The notes under the pieces: model-generated
What the model saw: the letters and a program-made list of their open reading frames with translations, nothing else
The model's database searches: none
What the model was told of the DNA's origin: nothing
Position numbers and translations under genes: made by a program
Part shown: positions 16,610 to 26,507 of the stretch, one piece after another
How the letters are laid out: every line of letters starts with the position of its first letter
Numbering within the stretch: the first letter of the stretch is position 1
Origin: Verrucomicrobiota bacterium
GTDB lineage: Bacteria; Verrucomicrobiota; Verrucomicrobiae; Limisphaerales; UBA11358
DNA: 45,183 nucleotides
Direction: 5' to 3'
Assembly: GCA_014860005.1 (NCBI GenBank)
Contig: JACZKP010000126.1
Coordinates: 1-45,183, forward strand

Positions 16610-17317
16610 TCAGTGTTTGCGGCTCTGCCCGTAGTAGGCGCCCGCGCCATGTTTGCGCAGAAAATGCCGGTTGAGCAAGGCCGATTGCATGGGCTTGACG
16701 CCGGGATTGATGCGGAGCGTTTCGCCGGCGAGCCGGGCGACGAATTCCAGCACCACGGCATTGTGAACGGCGTCCGCCACGTCGCGGCCCCACGCGAACG
16801 GGCCGTGGCTGGCCACCAGTACGGCAGGATGCTGCATCGCGTCGAACTTCAGTTTCTTGAACGTCTCTACAACGACGTGGCCGGTGTTGGCCTCGTAATC
16901 CTTTCTGATTTCGGCTGGTTTCAGCCGTCGTGTGCAAGGCACGTCGCCGTACCAATAATCTGCCTGTGTGGTGCCGTAAGCGGGCAACCCCTTGCACGCT
17001 TGCGCCCAGGCCGTGGCGTAAAGACTGTGCGTGTGAACAATGCCGCCAATCGCTGGGAACGCGCGATACAGCACCAGATGGGTCGCCGTGTCGGAGCTGG
17101 GCTTAAGCTTGCCTTCCACCACTTTGCCGGTCGCCAGTGAAACCACGACCATGTGCTTCGGCTTCATGCCGTCGTACGGCACGCCGCTGGGTTTGATCAC
17201 AACGAGACCGCGTTCGCGATCAATCCCGCTGACGTTGCCCCAGGTTTCGATGACCAAACCTTCGCTAACCAAAGCCAAATTCGCCTGGCAGACTTCAGCT
17301 TGTAATTTTTCCAACAT
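16610..17317 (-). CDS. araD: L-ribulose-5-phosphate 4-epimerase
   Basis: 235 aa, close to the 231 of the E. coli enzyme. It converts L-ribulose-5-phosphate to D-xylulose-5-phosphate by a zinc-dependent retro-aldol reaction. Numbering matches the E. coli active site: D76, zinc ligands H95 and H97 ([12 protein letters not shown]), H171 ([12 protein letters not shown]) and D120. The N-terminal [14 protein letters not shown] and [11 protein letters not shown] phosphate loop are present. The cytoplasmic protein works after AraA and AraB, whose genes lie upstream. A small unrelated gene separates it from araB. Confidence 0.97.
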   Translation of the reverse strand: MLEKLQAEVCQANLALVSEGLVIETWGNVSGIDRERGLVVIKPSGVPYDGMKPKHMVVVSLATGKVVEGKLKPSSDTATHLVLYRAFPAIGGIVHTHSLYATAWAQACKGLPAYGTTQADYWYGDVPCTRRLKPAEIRKDYEANTGHVVVETFKKLKFDAMQHPAVLVASHGPFAWGRDVADAVHNAVVLEFVARLAGETLRINPGVKPMQSALLNRHFLRKHGAGAYYGQSRKH

Positions 17318-17365
17318 AATAGGGGGGATTTTGACAACGGATTGGCGCGGATGAACACGGATGGC

Positions 17366-17917
17366 TCATGTACGATGCTTAATGGAAAAATCTCCGGTGA
17401 CGATCTTCCCTGCTTGTCGGCGCTTTTCCGCTTCGATACTTGATCGAATTGAATACGTGTATCGTGCGTCTCTTTCACCGATGATCTGTTTGCTTAGATC
17501 GGCAAGATTCGTAGGCATGGGACTATCGGGGCCAAAATCTGGATTAGGTACGAACTTCGGTAACTCCGTCCAGTAAAGCGTGCTTTCTAAGGAATCCTTT
17601 TTGCTTTCCTCGCAGCGCAGAGCGTTAACTTTTCTTGCACAAAGATAAATTTTTGGCGGAAGGCCATATAATAGTTCTGGGTTTACATCTCGGTAGTATT
17701 GCCTGAAAAGCGGATCTTTTTTGGTTGGAATGCAAAAACTCATTTTTTCACAGAGAGTGTAATTGTATTCGGAACAATACAAAAGCGGCAGCAATGATCT
17801 GATGCTCTTTTCGCCCAATTGTGGAGGCAGAACTACCACAACTTTACATCTTCCAATGAACTCGGATTCTGGTCCTTCCCATGTAATCAGCCATGCAGTT
17901 TTGCCATTGGTTCTCAT
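17366..17917 (-). CDS. Hypothetical protein inserted in the ara operon
   Basis: 183 aa with no signal peptide or membrane helix. The N-terminal half (AWLITWEGPESEF then CKVVVVLPPQLGEKSIRSLLPLLY) looks like an alpha/beta domain. The C-terminal half is charged, with DARYTYSIRSSIEAEKRRQAG. I do not recognise a family. Its DNA is visibly richer in A and T than the flanking ara genes, and it has no obvious link with arabinose use, so it may be an insertion. It lies 33 bp after araB and 48 bp before araD on the same strand and would be co-transcribed. Confidence 0.7.
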   Translation of the reverse strand: MRTNGKTAWLITWEGPESEFIGRCKVVVVLPPQLGEKSIRSLLPLLYCSEYNYTLCEKMSFCIPTKKDPLFRQYYRDVNPELLYGLPPKIYLCARKVNALRCEESKKDSLESTLYWTELPKFVPNPDFGPDSPMPTNLADLSKQIIGERDARYTYSIRSSIEAEKRRQAGKIVTGDFSIKHRT

Positions 17918-17950
17918 CGTGAATTCGTGTTCATTTGCGTTACTTCGCGC

Positions 17951-19687
17951 TTACAAACCGATCCTCACTCGACTGCGAATCTCAATGAGATCTTTCATCA
18001 CATCGAACAAATTCCCGCTCCACTCCCTCGTGCCGAACGCATCGTGGAGTTTGCGGTAGAGCGGATAAAGCTGTTGATACACGGCGTGCGCCATGGGATT
18101 CGGTTTAAACACGCCCGCTTTGATCCCGGTCATCTTCTTTTGCGCCGCTTCGCAATTCGGATACGTGCCCGCCACGACCGCGCCCGCAATCGCCGCGCCC
18201 AGCGCACAAGTTTGTGCCGAGCGCGAAACTTTCATCGGACGGCCCGTCACATCCGCGTAAATCTGCATCACGACCGGATTCTTCTCCGCGATGCCACCGC
18301 AATTGATAATTTGCTCCACCTTCACGCCGTATTCCTCGAAGCGATTGATGATTGTCAGCGCGCCGAACGCCGTGGCCTCGATGAGCGCGCGATATATTTC
18401 CGCCGGAGTGGTGTAAAGCGTTTGTCCCAGCAACAGCCCCGTGAGGCGCTGGTCCACGAGAATCGTGCGGTTACCGTTGTTCCAATCGAGCGCGAGCAGG
18501 CCGCTCTCACCCGGCTGCAATTTCGCGGCGACAGCGGTGAGTTCCTCGTGCGCGCCGACCTTTCCGCCGGGCTGGATGTAATTGACGAACCAGTTGAAAA
18601 TGTCGCCCACCGCCGATTGGCCGGCTTCGAGGCCATAATAGCCGGGCAGAATGCTGCCGTTGACGATGCCACAAAGCCCGGGGATGTCCGCGAGCGTAGT
18701 GGCACGGGCATCCTGCCCGTTCGATGCAACTTTGGTTCGAACGGGCGGGACGCCCGTGCCACTAGGCCAAACCATCATGTCGCACGTACTGGTGCCGATG
18801 ATCTTAACCAGCGCACCCGGCGCGATGCCGCTGCCCACACCGCCCAAGTGCGCATCGAACGCGCCAACGGCGACGGGAATTCCTTCGGGCAAGCCCGTGC
18901 GCTTCGCCCAGTCCGCCGTCAATCCGCCGACGGCGCGATCAATCGTGTGCGCCTCAGTACAGAGTCGGTCGCGCAGCGCGCCGAGCTTGGGATCAAGCTG
19001 GCTGAGAAATTCCTGGTCCGGGTAGCCGCCCCACTCGGCGTTGAACATCGCCTTGTGCCCGGCGGCGCACACGCCAATCGTCAACTTGTCCGGCGCTTCC
19101 GTGCCCGTGAGCGCCGCGGGAACGTAGTCGGCCAATTCCACCCACGAATGTGCGGCGTCAAAAACCTCCGACGCCGTGCGCAGGCAATGCAGAATTTTGC
19201 TGAAGAACCATTCGCTCGAGTAGGTGCCGCCGCATTTGGCCAGATATTGAGGCCGGACTTTTTTTGCCAGCTCAGTGATCTCGGCAGCTTCGGCCACGCC
19301 GGTGTGATCCTTCCAGAGCCACGCCATCGCGGCGGGGTTTTTGGCGAACTTCTTTTGGAACGCGAGCGGCTGGCCGTTCGCATCCACCGGCAACGGCGTG
19401 CTGCCGGTTGTATCCACCCCAATGCCGATGACCTGATCCGCACGGAAGCCGCGCACGTTTCGCTTTGCGTCAGCCAGGGCCTTCTTGAGGCTGAACTCCG
19501 CGCCCTTCACGTAATCCGCGGGATGCTGCCGCGCGAGGTTCGGGTCGCGCGCGAGGATTACTCCCGCCGTGCCGTGTTCGTAATTCCAAACCGCCGTGCC
19601 CACTTCCCGGCCGTTGGCGGTGTTGACGACGAGGGCGCGAACCGAGTTCGTGCCGTAATCGAGTCCGATGGTGTATTTGGCTGACAT
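17951..19687 (-). CDS. araB: L-ribulokinase with in-frame repeat insertion
   Basis: 578 aa FGGY-family kinase that phosphorylates L-ribulose at O5. Visible motifs are GLDYGTNSVRALVV (phosphate binding), VIGIGVDTTGSTPLPVD, VGAFDAHLGGVG with the catalytic aspartate, KIIGTSTCDMMV, GLEAGQSAVGDIFNWFV and NCGGIAEKNPVVMQIYADVTG. Between MMVWP and DIPGLCGIV, where the family has a short loop, lie 23 extra residues (starting SGTGVPPVR, ending GQDARATT) encoded by a palindromic repeat. The frame is preserved and the site is a surface loop in the family, so the enzyme probably still works. Confidence 0.96.
   Translation of the reverse strand: MSAKYTIGLDYGTNSVRALVVNTANGREVGTAVWNYEHGTAGVILARDPNLARQHPADYVKGAEFSLKKALADAKRNVRGFRADQVIGIGVDTTGSTPLPVDANGQPLAFQKKFAKNPAAMAWLWKDHTGVAEAAEITELAKKVRPQYLAKCGGTYSSEWFFSKILHCLRTASEVFDAAHSWVELADYVPAALTGTEAPDKLTIGVCAAGHKAMFNAEWGGYPDQEFLSQLDPKLGALRDRLCTEAHTIDRAVGGLTADWAKRTGLPEGIPVAVGAFDAHLGGVGSGIAPGALVKIIGTSTCDMMVWPSGTGVPPVRTKVASNGQDARATTLADIPGLCGIVNGSILPGYYGLEAGQSAVGDIFNWFVNYIQPGGKVGAHEELTAVAAKLQPGESGLLALDWNNGNRTILVDQRLTGLLLGQTLYTTPAEIYRALIEATAFGALTIINRFEEYGVKVEQIINCGGIAEKNPVVMQIYADVTGRPMKVSRSAQTCALGAAIAGAVVAGTYPNCEAAQKKMTGIKAGVFKPNPMAHAVYQQLYPLYRKLHDAFGTREWSGNLFDVMKDLIEIRSRVRIGL
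18697..18764. repeat. Palindromic repeat inside araB
   Basis: Left arm TAGTGGCACGGGCATCCTGC... and right arm ...GGGCGGGACGCCCGTGCCACTA form a long imperfect palindrome of 68 bp with a short central loop. Same family as the elements at 796-837 and 30236-30305. Read in the araB frame it encodes about 23 residues without a stop. Confidence 0.9.
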
Positions 19688-19717
19688 AGTGTGATCCGTT
19701 AATAATCCTGCCTGCGA

Positions 19718-22258
19718 TCAGAACGCCGAACGCCGATCCGGCGTGCCGCCAGCTTGCGATTTTCCGGCACTCATGCGCAAGACTGTGAACGAATACCTGG
19801 GAAAGGTGTGGGTGAATTTTGGGCCGGGGATGTTCAGCTTTTCGGTCCGGGGCGCAACCTTTTCGGGTTCATCCAGCGAGTTGGTATCCTGCAAAGCCGC
19901 CGCCGTGAGCACGGTGGTCTGCGCGCGGGCGCGAATGGATTTAATGCCGGCCAGAGTGATTTCAGTCGCTGCGGGCGTCGCGAAAGCGTTGACCACCTTC
20001 ACAATAATTTCGCCGGTCCGGTCATCGCGAACGGCGCTGGCATAGAGACCTTCGCGCCGCGGCAGGGGAATTTCCGCGGATTGGATTAACTGGTCATTGA
20101 GGTAACAATCCAGGCGCGAGCCTTTGAGTTCAATGCGAACGTCATACCAGCGGTCCGACTCGATACTGCCGGGCGTTTGGGCCACGAGTTGATCCTGCAC
20201 GCCGAGCGTGGATTGGATGCCGTGACGCGTGTTGCCCCAACCGCCCACGTTCCATTGCACCCGGGTGTTCTGGTGGCCATTGCGCACAACGACAATGAAG
20301 CCTTCCGCTCCGCCGATTTTTCTGGCTCTGAGCGACACCGTGTAATCGGTCCAGGAAACCTCGTCCGTCCAGGCCGTGCTGATGGCCCGCATGTCCGACT
20401 GCACGAGGGCGCCGTTTGCCGTTCCCCATTTGCCATCGCGCGGAAGCTGCCAACCCTTCGCGTCCGTCGCAAAGTCGGCGGTGAATAGCGTTTCACCGCC
20501 GCGCGTCACCCGCACGTCCTTGAACTCGACAGCGGTTCGATAAGTGCCGAGTCCGACTCCGCCGGTGGGCGCAGGCGGCACTTGCTCCCGCACGGTGAGT
20601 TGCACGGGGAGAATCGTGTCGCCACGATTGCGCGCAAACAACGACTGCACATGATAATTGGGCGTGCCGTAAGCGCGGAGGTTATCGGCCCAGATGAGAT
20701 TGGGCCGCCATTGCCAGGCGTCCACGTGGCCAAAAAGCGGCGCATAGCTGGCGAGGCGAACGATGTCCGCATTCCGTTCCATGCCGGTCATGAACGCCGC
20801 CTCGGCGAGCGCACATTCCCAGTTGTTCTCATTGTTCACGCTCACGATGCGGTCGCTTTGCGCGGCGTATTCACCGAAGAACACCTTCGGCCCGTTGCGA
20901 TCATATCGGTCATAACGATTTGCATTGCTGAGAAACCAGATCGGGTTCGCGTAACAATGCTCGTCCACGATGTCCGCGTCCAGTTCGCGGAGCTTAGGCC
21001 ACAAGAAATCAAATCGTTCATCGGCGGGTGACGGACCAGAGCCGGAAACCAGCGTGATCTCAGGATGCTTTTCTTTCAGCACACGGTGGAAGATGGCGTA
21101 ACGCTCGATGAATTGAGGCCCCCATTGCTCGTTACCGATGCCGAGCATTTTCAGATCGAACGGTTTGGGATGATCCATGGCAGCGCGCTTGGCGCCCCAC
21201 GGACTGCTGACCGGGCCGTTGGCAAACTCGATCAAGTCCAGCGCGTCTTGAACGTACGGATCGAGTTGATCCAACGGCACGAGTTCGCCGGAGTTGAACT
21301 GGCAGGCCATGCCGCAGTTGAGGATTGGCAACGGTTCCGCCCCGAGGTCTTCGGCAAGCTGGAAGTATTCAAAGAAGCCCAACCCGAAGGATTGATAGTA
21401 ATCCGGTGTGGGCCGATGACGGAACTCGAAGTTCCAGCGGTTCACGATGAGCTTGCGTTCCGCGACGGGGCCAATGGTGGTTTTCCATTGGTAACGATTC
21501 GTGAGCACATTCCCTTCGACGATGCAGCCACCAGGGAAGCGGAGGAAACCGGGCTTCATGTCCGCCAGCAACTGCACCATGTCGGCACGCAGCCCGCCCG
21601 GGCGCTGCTTCCACGTCTTGCGCGGAAAGAGCGAAACCATGTCGAGGTCCAACGCGCCCTCTCCCTCAACGCTCAATTCCAGGCGCGCTTTCGCCTCGGT
21701 CGCGTTGGCGCGCAACCGGGCCGTGCGGGATTTCCAGTCCGCGGCGAATCTTCCCACCCGCGCAGCCCCCAGCAATTTGCCGTCCGGGGAAGTCAGTTGA
21801 ATGGCCAATGACGGTTTGCCCGCGACGCCGCGAACCTGCACGGAGAAATCATAACTCTCACCAGCCTTCACGCCGATGCCGCGAAAGCCTTCGTTGAACA
21901 CGCCCGTCGCCGGTCCTCCCGCCGAGCGCAGGCGCAGGTAATGCGGGTTTGCCGCGTTGAAAGGCGAGTCTGTACGGATTTCGACGCCACCGGACGAACC
22001 GCTCGACGCTGTCCACCCCATCATCGGATCGGGAAACTCAAACGAACGATTCTTTATGAGTTCAGCGTAAAGCCCGCCGTCTGCGCCGAAGTTGATATCC
22101 TCAAAGAATAGCCCCCACATGGCGGGGTTGATTTGGGCGCCGGGCTGGTCGGCGTGAACGGTCAAGGAAGCTGAAGCCGCCCGGAGCATCCCGGAGGTTG
22201 AGAGCGCCAACGCACACATCAGCGCGAGGCTGAACAGTTTTTGCCGGTTCTGTTTCAT
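19718..22258 (-). CDS. Secreted alpha-L-arabinofuranosidase, GH51
   Basis: About 846 aa with a signal peptide (MKQNRQKLFSLALMCALALSTSG). It should release terminal alpha-L-arabinofuranosyl residues from arabinan or arabinoxylan. An N-terminal carbohydrate-binding-like domain (about 30-210) precedes the GH51 barrel. The barrel carries FLRFPGGCIVEG, the acid/base E377 in LGIGNEQWG and the nucleophile E463 in FFGEYAA. A jelly-roll-like domain (about 600-740, containing GGWGNTRHGIQS) is placed inside the C-terminal part. ATGs at 22315, 22270 and 22258 are possible; I chose 22258 for the cleanest signal peptide. Between araB and a second GH51 gene. Confidence 0.93.
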   Translation of the reverse strand: MKQNRQKLFSLALMCALALSTSGMLRAASASLTVHADQPGAQINPAMWGLFFEDINFGADGGLYAELIKNRSFEFPDPMMGWTASSGSSGGVEIRTDSPFNAANPHYLRLRSAGGPATGVFNEGFRGIGVKAGESYDFSVQVRGVAGKPSLAIQLTSPDGKLLGAARVGRFAADWKSRTARLRANATEAKARLELSVEGEGALDLDMVSLFPRKTWKQRPGGLRADMVQLLADMKPGFLRFPGGCIVEGNVLTNRYQWKTTIGPVAERKLIVNRWNFEFRHRPTPDYYQSFGLGFFEYFQLAEDLGAEPLPILNCGMACQFNSGELVPLDQLDPYVQDALDLIEFANGPVSSPWGAKRAAMDHPKPFDLKMLGIGNEQWGPQFIERYAIFHRVLKEKHPEITLVSGSGPSPADERFDFLWPKLRELDADIVDEHCYANPIWFLSNANRYDRYDRNGPKVFFGEYAAQSDRIVSVNNENNWECALAEAAFMTGMERNADIVRLASYAPLFGHVDAWQWRPNLIWADNLRAYGTPNYHVQSLFARNRGDTILPVQLTVREQVPPAPTGGVGLGTYRTAVEFKDVRVTRGGETLFTADFATDAKGWQLPRDGKWGTANGALVQSDMRAISTAWTDEVSWTDYTVSLRARKIGGAEGFIVVVRNGHQNTRVQWNVGGWGNTRHGIQSTLGVQDQLVAQTPGSIESDRWYDVRIELKGSRLDCYLNDQLIQSAEIPLPRREGLYASAVRDDRTGEIIVKVVNAFATPAATEITLAGIKSIRARAQTTVLTAAALQDTNSLDEPEKVAPRTEKLNIPGPKFTHTFPRYSFTVLRMSAGKSQAGGTPDRRSAF

Positions 22259-22393
22259 GAGTTCTTTCATTTCAATTTGCCTGATCCAGTTCAAGAAGTT
22301 CACCCGGCCAAACAATCAAGCTTACGCAGTGGGCACGCGCCGACCTTATTCCTTTCTCAGAATCCGACTTGTTCATCAGACATGACGGCTCAA

Positions 22394-24841
22394 TCAGTTC
22401 ACCCGGACGACCGCCGTTGAATGGGAGGGCAGGTCGAAACGAATGCGCTTCTCCGTCAGATGGACGATGCCGGTTCTTGGTTGCACCGCAGTGGGTGCCG
22501 CCAGCGTGTTGCGGGCGTTGAGCGAGCCGGGCGCCACCACCTGAAGGGAGGCGGTTTTCGGCGAGAAGTCGCCTTGCAGTTCCACTTCCACCGTCAGGGC
22601 GCGGTTTTCGGGATTCACGGCCTTGAGCACCACAATGTCGCCGTCCTCGCTGCGGGTGGCGACGAGGTTCGCCCCCCGCTGATCGCCCGCCACGGGCAGG
22701 AATTTCGGGGCAAAGTTGTCCCACCAGAGTTTCATGACGACATAATTCGGCGCCGCGAACCAGCCGGTGTGGTCAAAGTTGATGAACGCATTGTCCCACG
22801 CGCCGGCCGAGGTGTGGCGCAGGAACAGGGCCGGACCGCCGAGCGTGAACTTGCGGCCCTGGCGCTCGTAGGCGTTCAGCAGCCCGCCCGCATACAAACC
22901 GGTCCGCCAGTCCGTGGATTGGGCATTCCATTCCGAGTTGTAGATTTCCATTCCGGGATTGGCCGATTTGGCAATGTAATCCGCGAGTTCGATCAGCAAT
23001 CGCTCGTACCGCGCAACACCGGAGCCAAAGTTCCGCGGATCTTCATAGTGGTGGATGCTGATGTAGTCGAACAGCGGCGCGCAGGCGTCAATCAACGCGC
23101 GATTCCATTGCATGTCAAAGCCGTTGCCGCCGCAGGCGATGAGCTTGATGGGCGTGCCCAGTTGCTCGGCCTTGGCGCGCATGGCCGGCGCGAACTGATT
23201 CACGATGCGGATGTAGGCCTCGACGCCCGCGCCCCAGGTTTCATTGTCAATTTCCCAGTAAATGACGTTGTAAGGTTCCGGATGACCGTTGGCGGCGCGC
23301 AAGGCGCCCATCAGGGTCGAGGCGTCGCCATTGCAGTATTCCAGCCAGTCCAGCGCGTAGGGAAGATAATCTTCGTCCGACGCGAGCCGGAACTGGCCAG
23401 GGGCGCCGCAGCCGGCTTGGAGCAGCCCGGTGTTGATCACCACCATCGGTTCCGCGCCGGTTTGCCGGCAAAGCTTGATATACTCATCCGTGCCAAACGA
23501 ATTGATGTCCTGGTCATCCCACATGTAGGCGGAATAGATTCGCCGCTCGTGCTGCGGTCCGACGGCGTCCCTCCAAAGATAAACCGAGGCGAAACATCCG
23601 CCCGGCCAGCGGATGATCGGCGGCCGCAATCCGCGCACCGCTTCGAGCAGGTCGGGGCGGAATCCGCCCGATGCCAGGGCGTCCTGACCCATCATGGTCA
23701 CGTGGTCGAGTTTCATGGAGCCTTTGCCCAGCAGAGTGAGGCGCAACGAACCGGACAGGGTGCTGCCGGTGGATTCAATCTGAAACGGATACTCCGCCCA
23801 GCCGGAGGTGGGCTGGCCCAGGACCGTCGCGCCAAGCACTTTGTCCCCGTCCAGCAACTCCAGCCGGACGCCCGCAGGAAGCGACCCTTTCATCCACACC
23901 GCCCCCTCGTAACGTTGCCGCGTGAACCGAAAGTTCGCCTGTTGGATGCCAGTGGGACTGCCGTCGCTCGTCAACTCGACGCTGAAATCGTTGTTGAGCG
24001 CATCGCGAACCCGCTGGGCTTTGCCGGAACCGAAGTGCGTCCAGAAATCCATCTGGAATTTCTGCTCGGGCAACTCGGGCAACCCGGCGAAGAGTTCTTG
24101 CGAGCCATCGAGGCTCTTGACCTGGATGTTGCGATAGCGCGCGTGCGTGCCCCAGGTCCCGAGTCCGACCATGCCTGTCAGAAACGGATTGTCATTGTCG
24201 CGCAGGTCAATGATCTGCTGTCCGTCGAGCCAGCATTGGATGCGGTTGCCTTCGCAGCGGATGCGAATATCGTGCCAGCGCCCCGTCTCAACGCCACCGT
24301 CGCGGCCTTGTCCAATGGCGCCGCGCCGCCGATTGGTTTCCTTTTCAATGGCGTGGCGGGTATTGCCCCAACCACCGAGGTTCAGCCAGTAGAAGTTGTC
24401 CGCGTCCTGGGCGCGAAAGAGGACCATGAATCCCTCGGCACCACGCTCCTTCAGAGCCTGGAGCGTGATTTCGTAATTCCCCCAGGAAACGTCGCCAAAC
24501 ACGATATTGGCATCCGTGATCAACTTGGATTGGACGACCTCGCCATTCTCAATCGCCCAGTGGCCGATCCCGGAATTGCTCAACTCGAAGCTGCGGTTCC
24601 AGACCATCTCGCCCCAAAGCCCGCCGTTGACCGAGTTGTAAATATGCTCCAGGAAATGGCCGTAAACATAAGGGTGGACGTTGTGCGTGGGATTGCCCGT
24701 GTCCACTGTCAGCCGGACGTGTGGATCCGCCGATTGCGCGGCCGCCGAAAGGCTGAAGCAAATGGACAGGCCTACAGCAACGAACTGGGTCGCGAGGCGA
24801 TGACGGTTTTTGGTTTTCGGTTTTTGGTTTTCGGTTTTCAT
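22394..24841 (-). CDS. Secreted alpha-L-arabinofuranosidase, GH51, second copy
   Basis: About 815 aa with a signal peptide after a basic start (MKTENQKPKTKNRHRLATQF...). The GH51 barrel starts with VHPYVYGHFLEHIYNSVNGG and is interrupted early by a jelly-roll-like domain (about 85-225, with GGWGNTRHAIEK). It carries IIRWPGGCFAS, the acid/base E534 in EIDNETWG and the nucleophile E637 in YNSEWNAQ. It is only distantly like the neighbouring GH51 and probably differs in linkage preference. The 14-bp tandem repeat at 24804-24838 encodes part of the basic leader. The alternative start is 24883. Confidence 0.93.
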   Translation of the reverse strand: MKTENQKPKTKNRHRLATQFVAVGLSICFSLSAAAQSADPHVRLTVDTGNPTHNVHPYVYGHFLEHIYNSVNGGLWGEMVWNRSFELSNSGIGHWAIENGEVVQSKLITDANIVFGDVSWGNYEITLQALKERGAEGFMVLFRAQDADNFYWLNLGGWGNTRHAIEKETNRRRGAIGQGRDGGVETGRWHDIRIRCEGNRIQCWLDGQQIIDLRDNDNPFLTGMVGLGTWGTHARYRNIQVKSLDGSQELFAGLPELPEQKFQMDFWTHFGSGKAQRVRDALNNDFSVELTSDGSPTGIQQANFRFTRQRYEGAVWMKGSLPAGVRLELLDGDKVLGATVLGQPTSGWAEYPFQIESTGSTLSGSLRLTLLGKGSMKLDHVTMMGQDALASGGFRPDLLEAVRGLRPPIIRWPGGCFASVYLWRDAVGPQHERRIYSAYMWDDQDINSFGTDEYIKLCRQTGAEPMVVINTGLLQAGCGAPGQFRLASDEDYLPYALDWLEYCNGDASTLMGALRAANGHPEPYNVIYWEIDNETWGAGVEAYIRIVNQFAPAMRAKAEQLGTPIKLIACGGNGFDMQWNRALIDACAPLFDYISIHHYEDPRNFGSGVARYERLLIELADYIAKSANPGMEIYNSEWNAQSTDWRTGLYAGGLLNAYERQGRKFTLGGPALFLRHTSAGAWDNAFINFDHTGWFAAPNYVVMKLWWDNFAPKFLPVAGDQRGANLVATRSEDGDIVVLKAVNPENRALTVEVELQGDFSPKTASLQVVAPGSLNARNTLAAPTAVQPRTGIVHLTEKRIRFDLPSHSTAVVRVN
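24804..24838. repeat. 14-bp tandem repeat, 2.5 copies
   Basis: CGGTTTTTGGTTTT occurs at 24804-24817 and 24818-24831, followed by half a copy. On the minus strand it encodes the ENQKPKTKN stretch before the signal peptide of the GH51 gene. Such tracts can vary in copy number by slippage; 14 bp is not a multiple of three. Confidence 0.85.
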
Positions 24842-24887
24842 TGGCATGAATTGCGTTTTCGTTTTCGTCGGAGGCTGTTTCAAAATC

Positions 24888-24955
24888 CGTAGCGACGGAC
24901 GTCAGTCCGCTCGAACTTCCCGGACAATGGAGCGGACTCACGTCCGCGGTTACGA
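24888..24955. repeat. Palindromic repeat, second family
   Basis: CGTAGCGACGGACGTCAGTC at 24888 pairs with an arm ending GAGCGGACTCACGTCCGCGG-TTACG at about 24930-24955, with a loop of about 17 nt. It fills the space between araA and the GH51 gene. It could form a strong hairpin in the ara transcript and so dampen or stabilise the message. Confidence 0.85.
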
Positions 24956-24962
24956 GGCGGAT

Positions 24963-26507
24963 TCACGCCACCAATCCATTGCGTAAATGGTAATACACCT
25001 CATTCCAGGCCAGCGCTTGCTTGAACGCGCGCAACCGGGTATCGGCGTCAATCACCACCAGTTCAATACCGGCCATCGTGGCAAAATCCTCGAGCATCTC
25101 AGTGGTGACGGCCTGGCTGAAGCCGGTGTGATGCGCACCGCCGGCGTAGATCCATGCCGTCGCCGCCGTGGTCAGGTTGGGACGGCACCGCCAAAGCGCG
25201 CGTGCCACGGGCAGCTTGGGCAAAGGCCTGGATTTCACCACGTCCACTTCGTTGACGAGCAGGCGGAAGCGGTTGCCCAAATCAATCAACGAGGCGTTCA
25301 ATCCTGGTCCTGGCGGTGTGTCGAAAACCAATCGCACCGGGTCGGCCTTGCCCCCGATGCCGAGCGGATGAACTTCCAGCGACGGTTTGCCCTTCGCAAT
25401 GCTGGGACAGATTTCCAGCATGTGCGCGCCGAGGACCAGATTGCCGCCGGGGTTCAAGTGATAAGTATAGTCCTCCATGAAGGACGTGCCGCCCTTGAGA
25501 CCGCCGGCCATGATCTTCATCGCGCGGACGAGGGCGCATGTTTTCCAATCGCCTTCGCCGCCGAATCCGAAACCATCGGCCATCAAGCGTTGAGCCGCCA
25601 CGCCCGGCAACTGCGCCAGACCGTGCAGATCCTCGAAGGTATCGGTGAATCCCTTGAAGCCGCCCTCACTCAGGAACGCGCGCAGACCCGCCTCGATCCG
25701 TGCCGCTTCAATCAGTGATTTGCGCATTACTCCGTTTTTGCGCAGCTTGGGCGCAAGGGTGTAGCTGGCCTCGTATTCCGCGATGAGCACGTTGACTTCC
25801 TTGTCCGAGGCCGCATTCACGCACTTCACGAGATCGCCAATGCCGTAACCATTCACGGAATAGCCAAACTGTATCTGCGCCGAAACTTTGTCACCTTCCG
25901 TCACGGCCACTTCGCGCATGTTGTCGCCGAAGCGGGAAAACTTGGCGCCCTGCCAGTCGTGCCAAGCGGCGGCGGCCCTTGACCACGCACCAATCTGTTT
26001 TTGCACGATGGCATCCTGCCAAAAACCAACGACCACCTTTCGGTTCAGCCGCATGCGGCTCATGATGAACCCGTGCTCGCGGTCACCGTGCGCGGCCTGG
26101 TTCAGGTTCATGAAATCCATGTCAATCGAAGACCATGGAATGTCGCGATTGAATTGTGTATGCAAATGGAGCAACGGCTTGCGCAGCAGTTTGAGTCCGT
26201 TGATCCACATCTTGGAGGGCGAGAAGGTGTGACACCAGGTGATAAGGCCGATGCAATTGGACGCGGCGCTTGCTTGCTGACACAAGGCCGTCGCTTCCGC
26301 AGGCGACTTGACCACCGGTTTGAAGACCACTTTCACTGGAATGTTCCTTGAGGTGTCGAGCGCGGCAGTGATCTGCTGCGAGTTGGCGGCGACCTGTTTG
26401 AGTGCCGCCGTTCCGTAAAGCTGCTGGCTTCCAGTAAGAAACCAGACTTCGAGTTGTTTCAGTTTGATCGTGTTTGCGTTCAACTTAGTCCCTTTCGTTT
26501 GCTTCAT
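24963..26507 (-). CDS. araA: L-arabinose isomerase
   Basis: 514 aa against about 500 in E. coli. It converts L-arabinose to L-ribulose in the cytoplasm with Mn2+. It begins, after a short extension, with [14 protein letters not shown], the usual family start. Metal and active-site motifs are present: [42 protein letters not shown] and [11 protein letters not shown]. It is the first gene of the metabolic run, 224 bp after the regulator gene, so the promoter is probably in that gap. araB and araD lie downstream on the same strand. Confidence 0.97.
   Translation of the reverse strand: MKQTKGTKLNANTIKLKQLEVWFLTGSQQLYGTAALKQVAANSQQITAALDTSRNIPVKVVFKPVVKSPAEATALCQQASAASNCIGLITWCHTFSPSKMWINGLKLLRKPLLHLHTQFNRDIPWSSIDMDFMNLNQAAHGDREHGFIMSRMRLNRKVVVGFWQDAIVQKQIGAWSRAAAAWHDWQGAKFSRFGDNMREVAVTEGDKVSAQIQFGYSVNGYGIGDLVKCVNAASDKEVNVLIAEYEASYTLAPKLRKNGVMRKSLIEAARIEAGLRAFLSEGGFKGFTDTFEDLHGLAQLPGVAAQRLMADGFGFGGEGDWKTCALVRAMKIMAGGLKGGTSFMEDYTYHLNPGGNLVLGAHMLEICPSIAKGKPSLEVHPLGIGGKADPVRLVFDTPPGPGLNASLIDLGNRFRLLVNEVDVVKSRPLPKLPVARALWRCRPNLTTAATAWIYAGGAHHTGFSQAVTTEMLEDFATMAGIELVVIDADTRLRAFKQALAWNEVYYHLRNGLVA

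Noticed and set aside
17819..19684. 621-codon open frame on the plus strand
   Set aside because: Antisense to araB; composition and lack of motifs mark it as a shadow.
22421..24892. 823-codon open frame on the plus strand
   Set aside because: Antisense to a GH51 gene with clear catalytic residues; no recognisable domain in the shadow.
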